In this document: piece after piece, positions 57,406 through 64,000 of the stretch | How positions within the stretch are numbered: position 1 is the stretch's first letter | How the letters are laid out: every line of letters begins with the position of its first letter | Source: Phascolarctobacterium sp. | GTDB taxonomy: Bacteria > Bacillota > Negativicutes > Acidaminococcales > Acidaminococcaceae | Assembly (NCBI GenBank): GCA_030540395.1 | Contig: JAUNWI010000008.1 | Coordinates: forward strand, 1-64,000 | DNA: 64,000 nucleotides | Direction: 5' to 3' | Notes under the pieces: generated by a model | Seen by the model: the letters and a program-made list of their open reading frames with translations, nothing else | Database searches by the model: none | What the model was told of the DNA's origin: nothing | Made by a program: the position numbers and the translations under genes

Positions 57406-58395
57406 ATGAAATCCTTAAAAAAACTCGCTATCACCACCATGACCTGTGCAGCTCTTTTAGGCTTTGCTGCTACCAGCCATGCTGCTTATCAGCTTAGTGA
57501 TGAGGTTAAAACCGCAACCCCCGCCCTGCTCATGGCTACCGAAATCGGCGTAAAGTCAAACACTAACGCTGCCCTGGCTAATCTGCCTGATAAGGATGCC
57601 ATCCTCGTCATGAGCTTTGGTACTACCTTCAAGGATACTCGCAAGAAAACCATTGATGCTACTGTAGAAGCCATCAAGGCGGCTCATCCCGGTGTGAAAG
57701 TTGTGACTGCCTTCACCTCCCACATTATTATTGACCGCATTAAGGCTAAGGAAGGCATCACCTATCCTACTCCTGAAGAAGCCCTTGCTCAGCTGAAAAA
57801 GGAAGGCTACTCCTGCGTAGCTATGACCTCCTTGGACATCATCCCTGGTATGGAATATGCCTACAAGGATGCCGTTTATCAAATGCACAAGAATGATTTC
57901 AAGAGAGCTTCCTTTGGCACTCCTCTGATGTATTGGCAAGGCCAAGAAGGCCAGGATGACGACATTACTGCTACCATGAAGGCCCTGTCCACCCAATTCC
58001 CCAAGATGGGCAAAAAGGATGCTGTGCTGGTAATGGCTCATGGCACTCCTCATCCGGCCAATGCTTATTACGCTGTAATGCAGGACCGTCTGAACGAGCT
58101 TGGCTATGAAAATGTTTTGATTTTCTCCGTTGAAGGCTGGCCCCATCTGGAAACCGTTATTCCGCAGCTGAAGGCTAAAAAGATAAAAAATGTAACTTTG
58201 ATGCCCCTGATGATGGTTGCAGGCGACCACGCCAACAACGATATGGCCGGTGACGAGCCCGATTCCTACAAATCCATTTTGGAAAAGGAAGGCTTCAAGG
58301 TTGATGCTTACATCCACGGCTTAGGCGAAAACGAAGCAGTACGCAAAATCTTTGTTGAAAAGGCTGACCAAGCCTGGGATGCATTACACAAATAA
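57406..58395 (+). CDS. Exported CbiK-type chelatase
   Basis: A 329-residue CbiK homologue with a signal peptide (ALLGFAATSHA, cleavage near residue 26). The chelatase body has ILVMSFGTTFKDTRKKTIDA, the first metal/catalytic His in VLVMAHGTPHPANAYY and the second in PLMMVAGDHANNDMAGDEPDS. CbiK normally inserts cobalt into sirohydrochlorin in the cytoplasm. Periplasmic homologues are known in Desulfovibrio (heme-binding CbiK-P), and a related surface protein takes part in heme-iron uptake in Porphyromonas. A Fur box at its promoter points to iron or heme acquisition. It is followed by its own terminator and a cytoplasmic paralogue. Confidence 0.88.
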   Translation: MKSLKKLAITTMTCAALLGFAATSHAAYQLSDEVKTATPALLMATEIGVKSNTNAALANLPDKDAILVMSFGTTFKDTRKKTIDATVEAIKAAHPGVKVVTAFTSHIIIDRIKAKEGITYPTPEEALAQLKKEGYSCVAMTSLDIIPGMEYAYKDAVYQMHKNDFKRASFGTPLMYWQGQEGQDDDITATMKALSTQFPKMGKKDAVLVMAHGTPHPANAYYAVMQDRLNELGYENVLIFSVEGWPHLETVIPQLKAKKIKNVTLMPLMMVAGDHANNDMAGDEPDSYKSILEKEGFKVDAYIHGLGENEAVRKIFVEKADQAWDALHK

Positions 58396-58420
58396 GCATA
58401 CTCCAAACAAGAAAACGACC

Positions 58421-58457
58421 TATACTCTCCGCCCGTAGCTGACGGAGAGTATTTTTT
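58421..58457 (+). terminator. Terminator between the two CbiK genes
   Basis: TACTCTCCG pairs with CGGAGAGTA around CCCGTAGCTGA, then TTTTTTT. Confidence 0.85.
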
Positions 58458-58513
58458 TACCAAAGTAATCTGTGCTATAATAGAAGCACAATAAAGACGA
58501 AATGAGGTTGACC

Positions 58514-59326
58514 ATGAAGAATAAAAAAGCATTAATAGTCATCAGCTTTGGCTCCACCTTTGACGAAACCCGTAAAAGGGATATCGGCGGCATTGAAGCA
58601 GCCTTAGCCACCGCCCTGCCCGACTTTGACCAATATCGTGCCTTTACCTCCGGCATTATTCGCAAACGTCTTGCTGCCCGTGGCATCTTTATAGACGATG
58701 TGGAAGCCCTGCTCCCCAAACTAGCTACAGCGGGCTACGAGGAAGTGCTCCTTGCCCCCACCCATTTGCTCCACGGGGAGGAATTTGAGCAAAAAATCTT
58801 GGCTCTCAAGGAAAAGTTCCTGCCCCTTTTTAAAAGCATCACCATCAGCAGGCCCCTCATCGTCACCGAGGAAGACTATCAGCTCGCAGTCAGCGCCCTT
58901 TTGGAGCAGCTGCCGCCCTTAGCCGAAGGTGAAGGTGTAATCTTCATGGGTCATGGCACCCCCAGAGCCAACAATGCTGCCCATGGCTACACCTATGTAA
59001 AGCTGCAGGAGCTCTTCGACCAATGCCAAGTCCCCGTATTGGTGGGCACGGTCGAGGACGAGGATACTCCTAATTTTGCCACTGTGCTTGAACGCTTACA
59101 GCAGCGCGGCTACAAGCATGTGCATCTTTATCCCCTCATGGTAGTTGCCGGCGACCATGCCAACAATGATATGTACGGCGATGAGCCCGATAGCTGGAAG
59201 TCCCAAATCGAAGCCTTGGGCATTTCCACAACAGGACATTTAAATGGTATTGGCCGTTATCCTGCCATTCAAAGGCTTTATATCCAGCACGCTCTCCAAG
59301 CATTGCCAACCAGTGAAAGAGCATAA
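58514..59326 (+). CDS. cbiK: Cytoplasmic sirohydrochlorin cobaltochelatase CbiK
   Basis: A 270-residue class II chelatase without signal peptide. ALIVISFGSTFDETRKRDIG, the His in VIFMGHGTPRANNAA and YPLMVVAGDHANNDMYGDEPDSW match anaerobic CbiK, which inserts Co(II) into sirohydrochlorin early in anaerobic B12 synthesis. With the precorrin-2 dehydrogenase and CobA-HemD in the hem operon, the path to cobalt-sirohydrochlorin is encoded in this window. The ATG of MKNKKALIV follows GAGGTTGACC. No cobalamin riboswitch upstream. Confidence 0.92.
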   Translation: MKNKKALIVISFGSTFDETRKRDIGGIEAALATALPDFDQYRAFTSGIIRKRLAARGIFIDDVEALLPKLATAGYEEVLLAPTHLLHGEEFEQKILALKEKFLPLFKSITISRPLIVTEEDYQLAVSALLEQLPPLAEGEGVIFMGHGTPRANNAAHGYTYVKLQELFDQCQVPVLVGTVEDEDTPNFATVLERLQQRGYKHVHLYPLMVVAGDHANNDMYGDEPDSWKSQIEALGISTTGHLNGIGRYPAIQRLYIQHALQALPTSERA

Positions 59327-59363
59327 ATTATATATTTTTTATTATAATTGTCCATTGCATCAG

Positions 59364-59404
59364 AACCTGTCTTTTCTGTAAACACAAAAAAGGCAGGTTT
59401 TTCT
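59364..59404 (+). terminator. Terminator of cbiK
   Basis: AACCTG-T-CTTTT pairs with AAAAGG-CAGGTT (one bulge), then TTTCTTG. Confidence 0.7.
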
Positions 59405-59483
59405 TGCCCCCATCTGCTCATTCATGATATAATATATTTACCAAATTTTTGCACAAAAATTATGTAAAGAAAGGATGTTGCAA

Positions 59484-60854
59484 ATGGGTGTTGTTATTTC
59501 TGCTGTGGTAACTTTTTGGGTTGGCTATCTCATCTACAAAAAGTTCAAACCCCAACCCGTTCTCTTCTTGGGCGGTATGATTTTAATGTGGCTAGCTTCT
59601 ATTCTAGGCTATGGCCAAATTTTAGGCGCTAAGGCTACCACTGGCTCCGTATTTTTGGATGCCTTTGAGTTTATCCGCGCAACCTTAAGCTCCAATGTAG
59701 GCAAGCTGGGCCTGAACATTATGTCCGTAGGCGCCTTCGCCAAATATATGGATAAGATCGGTGCATCCCGTGCGTTGGTTCGCCTCACCATTAAACCCCT
59801 GTTAGCCTTGAAATCCCCCTATATCGTTATGAGCGCTACTTGGATCGTTGGTATGCTCATCGGTCTTTGCATCAACAGCGCCTCCGGCTTGGCCATGCTC
59901 TTGATGGTAACCATGTTCCCCATTTTGATTGGCTTGGGCGTTTCTCGCCTGTCTGCAACCGCAGCGGTTGCTACCACCCTGTGCTTCGACTGGAGCCCCA
60001 GTGACACCGGCACCATCTTGTCCGCCGAAACCGCCGGTGTGGACCCCGTTTTCTATTGGAGCCATTATCAGGTTCCCATCGTAGCTGTAGCCTTCGTGGT
60101 TGTAGGTGTGCTGCATTATCTGACTCAAAAATATATGGATAAGCTTGATGGACACGTTGTTAAGCCCATTGACGTAGAAACCGTTAAGGACGAATCCGAT
60201 ACTGCACCGGCCATCTATGCTATCCTGCCTGTTATTCCCCTGGCTTTGATTTTGAGCTTCAGCTCCCTGTGGATTACCTGGATTAAGATGAACATCGTTA
60301 TGGCTATGTTTATCGGTCTCTTCATCGGCGTTATCTGCGAATACATTCGTTGGCGCGATGGCCACAAGGTTTTGGGTGATATTCAAGCCTTCTTCGATGG
60401 CCTGGGTCTGCAAATGGCCAACGTAATTACCCTGGTAGTAGCAGGCCAAACCTTTGCTAAGGGCCTTATTTCCATGGGTACCATTAAGGCTATGATCGAC
60501 GGTAGCCAAAGTCTAGGCTTCGGTCCTATGGCTATGATGCTGGTTATGGTTGCTATTATCGGCGGCTCCGCTATTGTTATGGGCTCCGGTAACGCTCCCT
60601 TCTTCGCCTTTGCGGCTCTGACTCCGGCTGTAGCTTCCGCTACCGGCCTGCATCCCGTACTGATGCTGCTGCCCATGCACTTTGCAGCCTCCATCATGCG
60701 TAGCTGCTCCCCCATCACCGCGGTTATCGTAGTATCCTCCGGTATGGGCGGCGTTTCTAGCTTTGATTTGGTAAAACGCACCTTCATCCCCATGATGGGC
60801 GCTATGGCTGTAACCATCGGCATGACCTTCTTCTTCTACTACACTGGCTATTAA
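59484..60854 (+). CDS. dcuC: DcuC-family anaerobic C4-dicarboxylate transporter
   Basis: A 456-residue membrane carrier with about 12 helices. It follows E. coli DcuC throughout: VLFLGGMILMWLASILGYG, GAFAKYMDKIGASRALV, INSASGLAMLLMVTMFPILI, DWSPSDTGTILSAETAG and GSGNAPFFAFAALTPAVA. DcuC exports or exchanges succinate and related acids during anaerobic growth; in a succinate-using Negativicute it could work as importer or exchanger. The start at MGVVISAVV is nine bases after AAAGG. It stands after cbiK, compatible with B12-dependent succinate-propionate metabolism. Confidence 0.9.
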   Translation: MGVVISAVVTFWVGYLIYKKFKPQPVLFLGGMILMWLASILGYGQILGAKATTGSVFLDAFEFIRATLSSNVGKLGLNIMSVGAFAKYMDKIGASRALVRLTIKPLLALKSPYIVMSATWIVGMLIGLCINSASGLAMLLMVTMFPILIGLGVSRLSATAAVATTLCFDWSPSDTGTILSAETAGVDPVFYWSHYQVPIVAVAFVVVGVLHYLTQKYMDKLDGHVVKPIDVETVKDESDTAPAIYAILPVIPLALILSFSSLWITWIKMNIVMAMFIGLFIGVICEYIRWRDGHKVLGDIQAFFDGLGLQMANVITLVVAGQTFAKGLISMGTIKAMIDGSQSLGFGPMAMMLVMVAIIGGSAIVMGSGNAPFFAFAALTPAVASATGLHPVLMLLPMHFAASIMRSCSPITAVIVVSSGMGGVSSFDLVKRTFIPMMGAMAVTIGMTFFFYYTGY

Positions 60855-60869
60855 TTTATGACCCCGAGA

Positions 60870-60902
60870 GCGCCCCCTCTATTTAGAGGGGCATCTCTTT
60901 TT
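60870..60902 (+). terminator. Terminator of dcuC
   Basis: GCCCCCTC pairs with GAGGGGC around TATTTA, then ATCTCTTTTT. Confidence 0.65.
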
Positions 60903-60938
60903 AAACAAGAGATATAATAATTACGCTATTAACTACAA

Positions 60939-61039
60939 AGGTCGTCTAGAAGGTATTAGCTACGAGCAAAGGTGACGACGGCGTACTAGAGGTACATCTA
61001 GGAGCCTTTGTGAAGTAGATGATGCCTTATAGGCGACCT
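60939..61039. repeat. Structured ~100-bp intercistronic element, copy 3
   Basis: Outer helix 60939-60948 with 61030-61039 (AGGTCGTCTA/TAGGCGACCT), second 60950-60958 with 61020-61028, third CAAAGG/CCTTTG (60967-60972, 61005-61010) and a GTAC/GTAC hairpin at 60983-60995. It ends four bases before the ribosome site of the dipeptidase gene. Confidence 0.85.
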
Positions 61040-61056
61040 CTACGGAGGCTATGACC

Positions 61057-62004
61057 ATGTTTATTTGCGATTGTCACTGCGACACCCTTACTGAATTATA
61101 CAAAAAACAAATAGATTTATACGAAAACAAGCAGCACATCGACGTTAAACGCCAGCTGGAATTGGGCGGCATGCTGCAATTCTACGCTATGTTCGTGCCT
61201 ACGCCGGAATATCGCTATGGCGGCGGGCTGCGCTACACCATGCTGCTTTTGGATACCTATTTACAGCAAATGCGCAAGCTTAAAGAGCAAGGCATCGACA
61301 TTCTAGAGGTGCGCACTAAAGAGGACGCTGCAGACGTTTTGAATCACCGGTGTGCTTCTCTTTTAGCTATTGAAGAGGGCGGTGCCATCGATGGCAGCTT
61401 AGAAGCCCTGCGCTGCCTTTACGAGCTGGGCGTCCGTGCTATGACCTTGGTTTGGAGCAACCGCAACGATATTGCTGACGGCGTCAACGAGGAAGGCAGC
61501 GGCGGCGGTCTCACCGTCTTTGGTCGCAAGGTTGTAGCGGAAATGAATCGCTTAGGCATGCTGGTAGACGTCTCCCACATCGCTCCTGCTGGCTTCTGGG
61601 ATGTTATCGAGACCAGCACCAAGCCCATTATCGCTACTCATTCCGACGCTAAAGCACTGTGCTCCCATCCCCGAAATTTAGACGACAAGCAAATTCTGGC
61701 TATTAACGAAAATGATGGTCTTATTGGCATCACCTTTGCAGGTCAATTCTTAGAAGATGATTATAATAACGCCTGCATCGAAAGCGTTTATAAGCACATC
61801 GACCACATGCTGAACCTTATGGGCAACGATGATCACCTTGGCTTTGGCAGCGATTTTGACGGCATCAGCCATCCACCCTACAACATTCAGGGTGTGCAGG
61901 ACTACAAGCCCTTAATCGAATATCTGGCCACTAAATACAGCGATAGCACTATCCAAAAAATCACCCATCAAAACGTGCTGAACCTGCTGCAAAAGGTGCT
62001 GTAA
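61057..62004 (+). CDS. M19-family (membrane dipeptidase-like) zinc dipeptidase
   Basis: A 315-residue TIM-barrel dipeptidase. Zinc ligands: CDCHCDTLTE (His-x-Asp), the bridging Glu in LLAIEEGGAIDG, His in LVDVSHIAPAGFW and in IIATHSDAKALCSHPRN, and Asp in GFGSDFDGIS. It cleaves dipeptides, often with D-residues at the C-terminus, in the cytoplasm (no signal peptide). The ATG at MFICDCHCD lies eight bases after GGAGG; an ATG six bases earlier is too close. Its leader is the structured element copy 3. Confidence 0.92.
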   Translation: MFICDCHCDTLTELYKKQIDLYENKQHIDVKRQLELGGMLQFYAMFVPTPEYRYGGGLRYTMLLLDTYLQQMRKLKEQGIDILEVRTKEDAADVLNHRCASLLAIEEGGAIDGSLEALRCLYELGVRAMTLVWSNRNDIADGVNEEGSGGGLTVFGRKVVAEMNRLGMLVDVSHIAPAGFWDVIETSTKPIIATHSDAKALCSHPRNLDDKQILAINENDGLIGITFAGQFLEDDYNNACIESVYKHIDHMLNLMGNDDHLGFGSDFDGISHPPYNIQGVQDYKPLIEYLATKYSDSTIQKITHQNVLNLLQKVL

Positions 62005-62040
62005 TAATAGGCTTACATAAAAATTAATAACATTGCCTTA

Positions 62041-62072
62041 CTAAACGCCGAGAAACATTCTCGGCGTTTACT
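62041..62072 (+). terminator. Terminator of the dipeptidase gene
   Basis: AAACGCCGAG pairs with CTCGGCGTTT around AAACATT, then ACTTTT. Confidence 0.85.
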
Positions 62073-62111
62073 TTTCCAGCACCAAGCTTGCCTGTTTATC
62101 AATACCATAGC

Positions 62112-62149
62112 AACAAAAATGCCGCTCACCTCATTTACAGTGAGCGGCT
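62112..62149 (-). terminator. Terminator of the two small-ORF unit
   Basis: Minus strand: GCCGCTCAC pairs with GTGAGCGGC around TGTAAATGAG, then ATTTTTG. Confidence 0.8.
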
Positions 62150-62231
62150 AACATGGTGCTGCAGCAGCCATGGAATTATTTATCATTGTGTGCAATGTAA
62201 TCAGTCCTTTATTGTTTAATATATAAGTCCG

Positions 62232-62309
62232 TTAATGCTCCATCAGCCAAATACCACCGATGCAAATCAAAGCGATAATTCCGATGCTAAGAATAGTCGT
62301 GCTATCCAT
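62232..62309 (-). CDS. Putative 25-residue membrane protein
   Basis: ATG behind AAGGAGGCAGGATG; the second of two adjacent ATGs has the better distance. The product starts MDSTTILSIG, has one hydrophobic helix (IIALICIGGIWL) and ends MEH. It follows another small ORF by 50 bp and precedes a terminator. Composition is that of small single-helix inner-membrane proteins such as subunits of transporters or oxidases; no match is recognised. Confidence 0.55.
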   Translation of the reverse strand: MDSTTILSIGIIALICIGGIWLMEH

Positions 62310-62359
62310 CATCCTGCCTCCTTTCCACAAGCCTAATGGGTCAGTGAGCTTCGCCTTAG

Positions 62360-62446
62360 TTAGGTAAAAACCACAAACATCAGCACTGCCCACACACCTA
62401 CGATGCTAGCGTAAGCAATCTTGTAACCAGTTTTGGCCCACCACAT
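62360..62446 (-). CDS. Putative 28-residue membrane protein
   Basis: ATG behind AAAAGGAGGTGCAGGTT. The product starts MWWAKTGYKIAYAS and continues IVGVWAVLMFVVFT, one helix with aromatic residues at its ends. First ORF of a two-ORF unit with a promoter CTGACA-17-TATAGT (62617-62589) and a leader of about 140 nt with a CCTG-ACCC/GGG-CAGG hairpin. Pairing with the following 25-codon ORF suggests a two-peptide membrane element. Confidence 0.55.
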   Translation of the reverse strand: MWWAKTGYKIAYASIVGVWAVLMFVVFT

Positions 62447-62588
62447 AACCTGCACCTCCTTTTCATTACTAGTCAACCTGCACTCCCCCATGCCTGCCCT
62501 CACGGGTCAGGCTGTGGCGTGCTTTTGTTTTGCTTGGGGGACTCAGAGTGTTAGAGGAAGGTTTCTCTTTATCCTGCATCTAAAGTGT

Positions 62589-62617
62589 ACTATATTTTTT
62601 ACTTTTATTGGTGTCAG
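62589..62617 (-). promoter_or_regulatory. Predicted promoter of the two small-ORF unit
   Basis: CTGACA (62617-62612), 17-bp spacer, TATAGT (62594-62589). Confidence 0.55.
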
Positions 62618-62652
62618 CTATGTAACGCTTGCTTTACTTTTATGTAGAATAT

Positions 62653-62697
62653 GAAAAAGGCGCGAATATGAAAGTTTATTAATCACACTCGCGTCTC
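62653..62697 (-). terminator. Terminator of the hydroxyacid dehydrogenase gene
   Basis: Minus strand: GACGCGAGT pairs imperfectly with ATTCGCGCC across an AT-rich loop, then TTTTTC. Confidence 0.6.
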
Positions 62698-62739
62698 ATT
62701 TTTCATTTTCTTCAAAATGTAGCTTACAATATTACTTTT

Positions 62740-63693
62740 TTATTTTACTATATTTTGCGGTTTACCAGCCAAAAAGGCATCAATATTAGCAAAGACAATG
62801 TCAGCTCTGGTTTCCAGAGCTTCCTTGCTAGCAAAGGCCACATGGGGCGTAACCACCACATTTTTCGCGTGTAGTAGAGGGTGCTCCACTGCCAGCGGCG
62901 GCTCGTTTTCGAAAACATCGATGCCCGCTGCTGCCAATTTGCCGCTGTTTAGCGCCTCAGCCAAGGCCTCGCTATCCACAACACCGCCGCGAGCGCAGTT
63001 GATGAGCACTGCGCCATCCTTCATCTTGGCAATGCTCTCCGCATTAATCATCTTGGCGGTAGCAGGAGTCATGGGCACATGCAGGGACACAAAATCGGAC
63101 TGAGCCAAGAGCGTATCCAAGTCCACATACTCCACGCCTTCAGCAGCCAATTCCGGCTTCACTGTGCGACTATAGGCCAGCACCTTGCAGCCAAAGGCCT
63201 TAGCAATTTTGGCCACACGACAGCCGATGGCACCAGTGCCAACTACGCCAAAGGTTTTACCGAACAGCTCAAATCCCACCAAGCCATCCTTGGTACCACC
63301 CTCGCGGCAGCGTTTGTCCACAGCCACAATATTGCGAATAGCGCTGATAGCCAAGCCAAAGGTCAGCTCAGCCACAGCATTAGTGGAATAACCTGCCGCA
63401 TTGCAGGCCACAATCTTGCGCGCACGAGCAGCATCCAGGCCCACATGGTCCACGCCGGTGAAGGCGATATCCAGCATTTTCAGATTGGGGCACTGCTCAA
63501 TAATGGCAGCGCTCAAGGGCTGATTAGCCAACATCAAAATATCAGCGTCCTTAACCCGCTCCAAAAGCTTTGCTTGGTCCGTTTCTTTCGTGGTGTAGTA
63601 AGTAAATTCATGGTCTGCTGCCTCTAGCGGAGCAGCAAGACTGGTAATTTTTTCTTTGGACACGCCCAAGGGCTCCATGCAAATAATTTTCAT
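62740..63693 (-). CDS. D-isomer-specific 2-hydroxyacid dehydrogenase
   Basis: A 317-residue NAD-dependent dehydrogenase. The nucleotide motif GVVGTGAIGCRVAK lies near residue 147. Catalytic Arg is in NCARGGVVDSEAL, Glu in GIDVFENEPPL and His in VVTPHVAFAS. The family includes phosphoglycerate, glycerate, hydroxypyruvate and D-lactate dehydrogenases; the C-terminal ACT domain of PGDH is absent, so a glyoxylate/hydroxypyruvate- or 2-oxoacid-reducing role is more likely. The ATG of MKIICMEPLG is used, behind AGAGGTG. Confidence 0.88.
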   Translation of the reverse strand: MKIICMEPLGVSKEKITSLAAPLEAADHEFTYYTTKETDQAKLLERVKDADILMLANQPLSAAIIEQCPNLKMLDIAFTGVDHVGLDAARARKIVACNAAGYSTNAVAELTFGLAISAIRNIVAVDKRCREGGTKDGLVGFELFGKTFGVVGTGAIGCRVAKIAKAFGCKVLAYSRTVKPELAAEGVEYVDLDTLLAQSDFVSLHVPMTPATAKMINAESIAKMKDGAVLINCARGGVVDSEALAEALNSGKLAAAGIDVFENEPPLAVEHPLLHAKNVVVTPHVAFASKEALETRADIVFANIDAFLAGKPQNIVK

Positions 63694-63771
63694 AATGCAC
63701 ACCTCTTTCTTAGCAAACAAGCTAATCCTATTTCCTAAGCATTAGTTTAACCTGCAATAACAAAACTGTCA

Positions 63772-63806
63772 AACAAAAACGTCCCTCTCGCGAAGGACGT
63801 TTTTTA
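63772..63806 (-). terminator. Terminator of the gene at the right edge
   Basis: Minus strand: AACGTCC pairs with GGACGTT around TTCGCGAGA, then TTTGTTTG. Confidence 0.8.
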
Positions 63807-63821
63807 GCTTCTTAAGCAAGC

Positions 63822-64000
63822 TTAATCAGTGAAATTATCAAAATAACCCTGTACCAGCACTACAGGAGTACCCTTGTCACCACTGCCGCTGGTCAAATCG
63901 CACAGGGAGCCAATCAAATCAGTGAGCTGACGAGGGGTGGTACCTTGGGAAGCCATATTGCCCACCAAGCTGCCGTTCTTAGCCTTAATAGCTGCAGAAA
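63822..64000 (-). CDS. C-terminal fragment of an unrecognised gene, continuing beyond the window
   Basis: An open minus-strand frame entering from the right edge and ending at TAA (63824-63822). The visible end (59 residues) includes AIKAKNGSLVGNMASQGT, TPRQLTDLIGSLCDL and GTPVVLVQGYFDNFTD. Codon use is that of a real gene and a terminator follows. I do not recognise the family from this fragment; the start and promoter lie outside the window. Confidence 0.7.
   Translation of the reverse strand, partial: SAAIKAKNGSLVGNMASQGTTPRQLTDLIGSLCDLTSGSGDKGTPVVLVQGYFDNFTD

Overview
The window looks like chromosome of a diderm Firmicute (Negativicutes), and an Acidaminococcaceae member such as Phascolarctobacterium is my best guess. 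The grounds are two outer-membrane porins with an N-terminal SLH domain and a C-terminal Phe (the hallmark of Negativicutes envelopes), lipoprotein ABC systems with Firmicute-type signals, a CIRCE-controlled hsp20, and a DcuC carrier beside cobaltochelatase genes, which fits B12-dependent succinate metabolism. The genus is inference; no rRNA is present.

Layout. 1-5.2 kb: two HAD phosphatases, a small XRE regulator and a TrpXYZ-like ABC transporter, all on the minus strand. 5.3-11.7 kb: a dihydroxyacetone-type cluster with a DhaR-like regulator lacking the GAFTGA loop, an M23 envelope peptidase, dhaL, dhaK, an LsrF-type aldolase and a VOC protein. 11.8-20.4 kb: a radical SAM protein, tcdA, two paralogous SLH porins sharing a 33-nt leader element, a LysR regulator carrying a C9 tract, tRNA-Gly and a small-ORF/repeat region. 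20.4-28.2 kb: purC, a DUF362 ferredoxin-like protein, a PHP phosphoesterase, a Znu-type metal ABC transporter, CIRCE-hsp20, a nicotinamidase-like hydrolase and a probable Fst/par-like type I toxin-antitoxin locus. 28.2-35 kb: an SDR, a two-component system divergent from a Spy-like periplasmic protein, a flippase, rubrerythrin and a cluster of DnaA boxes. 35.1-42 kb: the tetrapyrrole operon (precorrin-2 dehydrogenase, hemA, hemC, cobA-hemD, hemB, hemL). 42.1-48.3 kb: tatD, metG, rsmI, an M48 protease and a CoA-transferase. 48.4-56 kb: thiW/arsR-type genes, a ferric-type ABC system plus an orphan binding protein, and an FkbM methyltransferase. 56.1-64 kb: a DtxR-type regulator, an exported CbiK behind a Fur box, a cytoplasmic CbiK, DcuC, an M19 dipeptidase, two tiny membrane proteins, a D-2-hydroxyacid dehydrogenase and a truncated gene at the right edge.

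How it fits together: the hem operon makes uroporphyrinogen III and precorrin-2, CbiK can insert metal on the way to cobalamin or siroheme, and DcuC moves C4-dicarboxylates. Metal handling recurs (Znu, ArsR, DtxR, Fur box, exported CbiK).

The most notable non-standard signals are (i) a par/Fst-like toxin-antisense RNA locus at 27.9-28.2 kb, (ii) a roughly 100-nt structured element in three copies with compensatory base changes, (iii) four perfect DnaA boxes within 71 bp away from dnaA, (iv) a Fur-box-controlled exported chelatase, and (v) the shared porin leader. All functional statements rest on motif recognition by eye; no search was run.
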